Origin: an uncultured Methanobrevibacter sp.
GTDB taxonomy: Archaea > Methanobacteriota > Methanobacteria > Methanobacteriales > Methanobacteriaceae
Reading direction: 5' to 3'
NCBI RefSeq assembly: GCF_902788255.1
Contig: NZ_CADAJR010000018.1
Span: 1-46,353 of the forward strand
Length of the DNA stretch: 46,353 bases
Each line of letters begins with the position of its first letter. Within the stretch, counting starts at the first letter, position 1. Below are positions 44,519-46,353 of this stretch, piece after piece. The translations under genes were made by a program, and so were the position numbers. The notes beneath the pieces were generated by a model. That model did not search any database, was not told the DNA's origin, and worked only from the letters and a program-made list of their open reading frames with translations.

Positions 44519-46173
44519 ATGAAAGTTATACCTAACACTCGAAATGAAAACATCAAAAGATTAAATCAAATTTATAGCGTTTTAAAAAAGAACGATTTCG
44601 GATATCTAATCGAAGAAAATACTTTTTTTAAAAAATTTCCATTTTTAAGAAACTATAAAGCTGAAAAGGAAAATGAATTTCCAGATGAATCAATTCCATT
44701 AAGAATCAGAAAAGTGTTAGAGGAACTTGGGTCTGCTTATATCAAATTAGGACAGATGTTAAGCACAAGGCCTGACTTAGTTGGAATTGAGATTGCTACA
44801 GAACTGCAACAATTAAGAGACAACACTCCAATTACTCCGTTTGATGAAATTAAAGAGATTATTGAAAGTGAACTTGGCGACCAATAGATGAAGTTTAGGC
44901 AAACATTGATGAAAATCCAATTGGTTCCGCTTCTATTGGCCAGGTTTACAGAGCAGAACTAAAGCGCAATGGAGAAGAAGTGGCCATCAAAGTCCAAAAA
45001 CCTAATTCAAAAGAAATTATAGAATCTGACGTCAAGATAATGAAGTTTTTAGCACCTCAAATTGACAAGTTCGTCTCCAAAAGCAAGATTTATAACTTGC
45101 CAGGAATGGTTAGTGAATTTGAAAGGTCCATCTTTAAAGAGATAAATTACATGGAAGAAGTAATGAATATGCAGAATCTTGCAAACAACTTCAAAAATGT
45201 TTCATATATCAAAATACCTCATGCATACACTGATACTGTTCCGGAAAAGTAATTACAATGGAACTAATTAAAGGAACTGAAGTAAGCGACTTAATTAAAG
45301 GGAGCTATCCTGGAATTGACAAGAAAAAAATTGCCAATTATGGTGTGAAATCCTACTTCAAGCAAATAATGACCGATGGATTTTTCCATGCCGATCCACA
45401 TCCTGGAAATCTGATTGTAACAGAAGACAATAAATTATACTATATTGACATGGGAATGATGGGAATGCTTAATGAAGACTTTAAGGAGAATCTTGCAGAG
45501 CTCATATTGCTTTTGATTAGCAGAAACACAAATAACATCATAAAACAACTTATTTACATGAACATCATCACACCATCACAGAATACACCTGATTTAAAAG
45601 AAGACATTGATGATTTATTGCATCTCTATTATGGTGCCGAATTAAAGAACATGGACGGAGCCATGGAAGACCTGCTTAATGTAATGGTTAAAAACGAAGT
45701 CATTCTTCCAAGAGAGTTTGTAATGATTGGAAGGGGAATAGCATTAATTGAAGATACCGGTAAAAAAAAAATTGGACCCTGAATTTAATGCCGCAACAGA
45801 GCTTAAACAATTATCAAGAAACATCGTGATAAATAAATACAAACCTAAACGATTGACAAATGTAGGAATAAACTATCTGTTGCAATTAGAGCATTTGGCA
45901 AAAGATTTGCCCGATACAATCAACAATACAATCTCAAAGCTTGAAGAAGGAAACATCGAAGTAAATTTAAGCCATAAAGGAATAAGTGAATTAGCAAATC
46001 AACTGTCCGTATCTTTAATTTTATCTGCATTAATTATGGGATCATCACTGGCATTATTAATGGATGTTGGTCCTACATTATTTGATATTCCATTATTAGG
46101 ATTGATAGGATTCGTATTTAGTGCAATATTAGGTGGATTTTTAGTAATTGAATATATGTTAGAAAGAGATTAA
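44519..46173 (+). pseudogene. decayed second copy of the UbiB/ABC1 gene
   Basis: This copy aligns over the full length of the gene at 38459-40111, at an offset of 6060 bases at its start and 6062 at its end. A 1-base deletion near 44882 is followed by an in-phase nonsense codon (TAG where the parent has TTT). Another 1-base deletion lies near 45250, and a run of ten A's at 45772-45781 replaces six bases, adding four. Kinase motifs survive in pieces: KLGQ, GSASIGQV, HADPHPGN, and IDMG where the intact copy has IDEG. It is most likely inactive. Confidence 0.9.
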
Positions 46174-46260
46174 TCATCGAATAATAGTGCACTCGACTTT
46201 TTAAATATTATTTTCATCCAAATATGGATAATCTGATTATCTTTAGAGTTTACCTAAAAA
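46174..46260. other. short AT-rich region after the decayed copy
   Basis: About 90 bases without a gene, between the end of the UbiB remnant and the putative insertion-sequence edge. Nothing of note is seen other than a near-palindrome ATCCAAATATGGAT at 46217-46230. Confidence 0.4.
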
Positions 46261-46353
46261 GAGGCTGACTCATAATTTTTGTGTTTAAATTTTTTTTCTT
46301 ATTTTATTATCCTTTAATTTTATATACTAGGAAGTACAATCTATTATTAGAGT
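46261..46353 (+). mobile_element. possible left edge of an insertion sequence
   Basis: GAGGCTGACTCATAA at 46261-46275 resembles the terminal inverted repeats of IS1182-type elements, which often read GGCTGNCTCA. The sequence after it is a T-rich, non-coding leader of the sort found before a transposase gene. The transposase and the other end would lie to the right of the window. This is recognition by style only. Confidence 0.35.

Noticed and set aside
43142-46173. Frameshifts in the second MutS-like/UbiB copy as mere sequencing errors
   Set aside because: The lesions include a 14-base deletion, a nonsense codon and loss of the 5' third, which homopolymer errors cannot explain; two single-base changes in A-runs could still be errors.

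Overview
The window is a 46 kb piece of an AT-rich archaeal chromosome. It most likely comes from a methanogen of the order Methanobacteriales, in or near Methanobrevibacter. The evidence is a near-canonical MtrH (methyl-H4MPT:coenzyme M methyltransferase subunit), the archaeal purine enzyme PurP, MCM, aIF2-beta, NMD3, an archaeal-length TyrRS, NucS, an Lhr helicase, TATA-box promoters and a mix of leaderless and GGTGAT-type Shine-Dalgarno starts. The genus is inferred from protein style, not from a database search.

Layout. 1-99: the 3' end (domains V and VI) of a group II intron that enters from the left. 158-5436: a DUF2225-like zinc protein and the carAB operon, all leftward. 5730-10712: a minimal SNF2 helicase, nadC, RNase Z, an MscS channel and nadA, so both quinolinate/NAD genes lie within 3.5 kb. 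10731-13116: two gaplessly alignable MetX-like alpha/beta hydrolases, one of which has lost its catalytic Ser and His, with a 90-residue protein between them. 13194-17854: NucS, small hypotheticals, a nitrilase-family amidase, a HEAT-repeat protein and an SDR dehydrogenase. 18155-24392: Lhr, two small membrane proteins, PurP, an MJ0936-like phosphodiesterase, the FtsJ/RlmE methyltransferase and an anchored coiled-coil protein. 24510-29308: mcm, then a translation cluster (aIF2-beta, NMD3, TyrRS, a 70-residue protein). 29779-30717: a stand-alone mtrH behind a 470 bp AT-rich region. 30855-36420: thymidylate kinase and two overlapping U32-family genes. 36499-40111: a MutS-like ATPase and a UbiB/ABC1 kinase. 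40208-43072: a repeat-bearing surface protein with a start-proximal frameshift, a STAS/HATPase partner-switching pair preceded by a possible 31-residue ORF, and a membrane metallophosphoesterase. 43142-46173: a decayed second copy of the MutS-like/UbiB pair. 46261-46353: what may be the edge of an insertion sequence.

Most of the window is housekeeping: pyrimidine, purine and NAD synthesis, replication, RNA processing and translation. The accessory signal is concentrated at the two ends and at 10.7-13.1 kb. The most interesting points are the duplicated and then broken MutS-like/UbiB module, the shared upstream element before mcm and the MutS-like gene at matching distance from the TATA box, the catalytically dead MetX paralogue beside a paralogue that seems to use an ATT start, the A8 tract that puts the surface-protein start out of frame, and the sigma-free partner-switching operon. 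No CRISPR array, rRNA or tRNA gene was seen.
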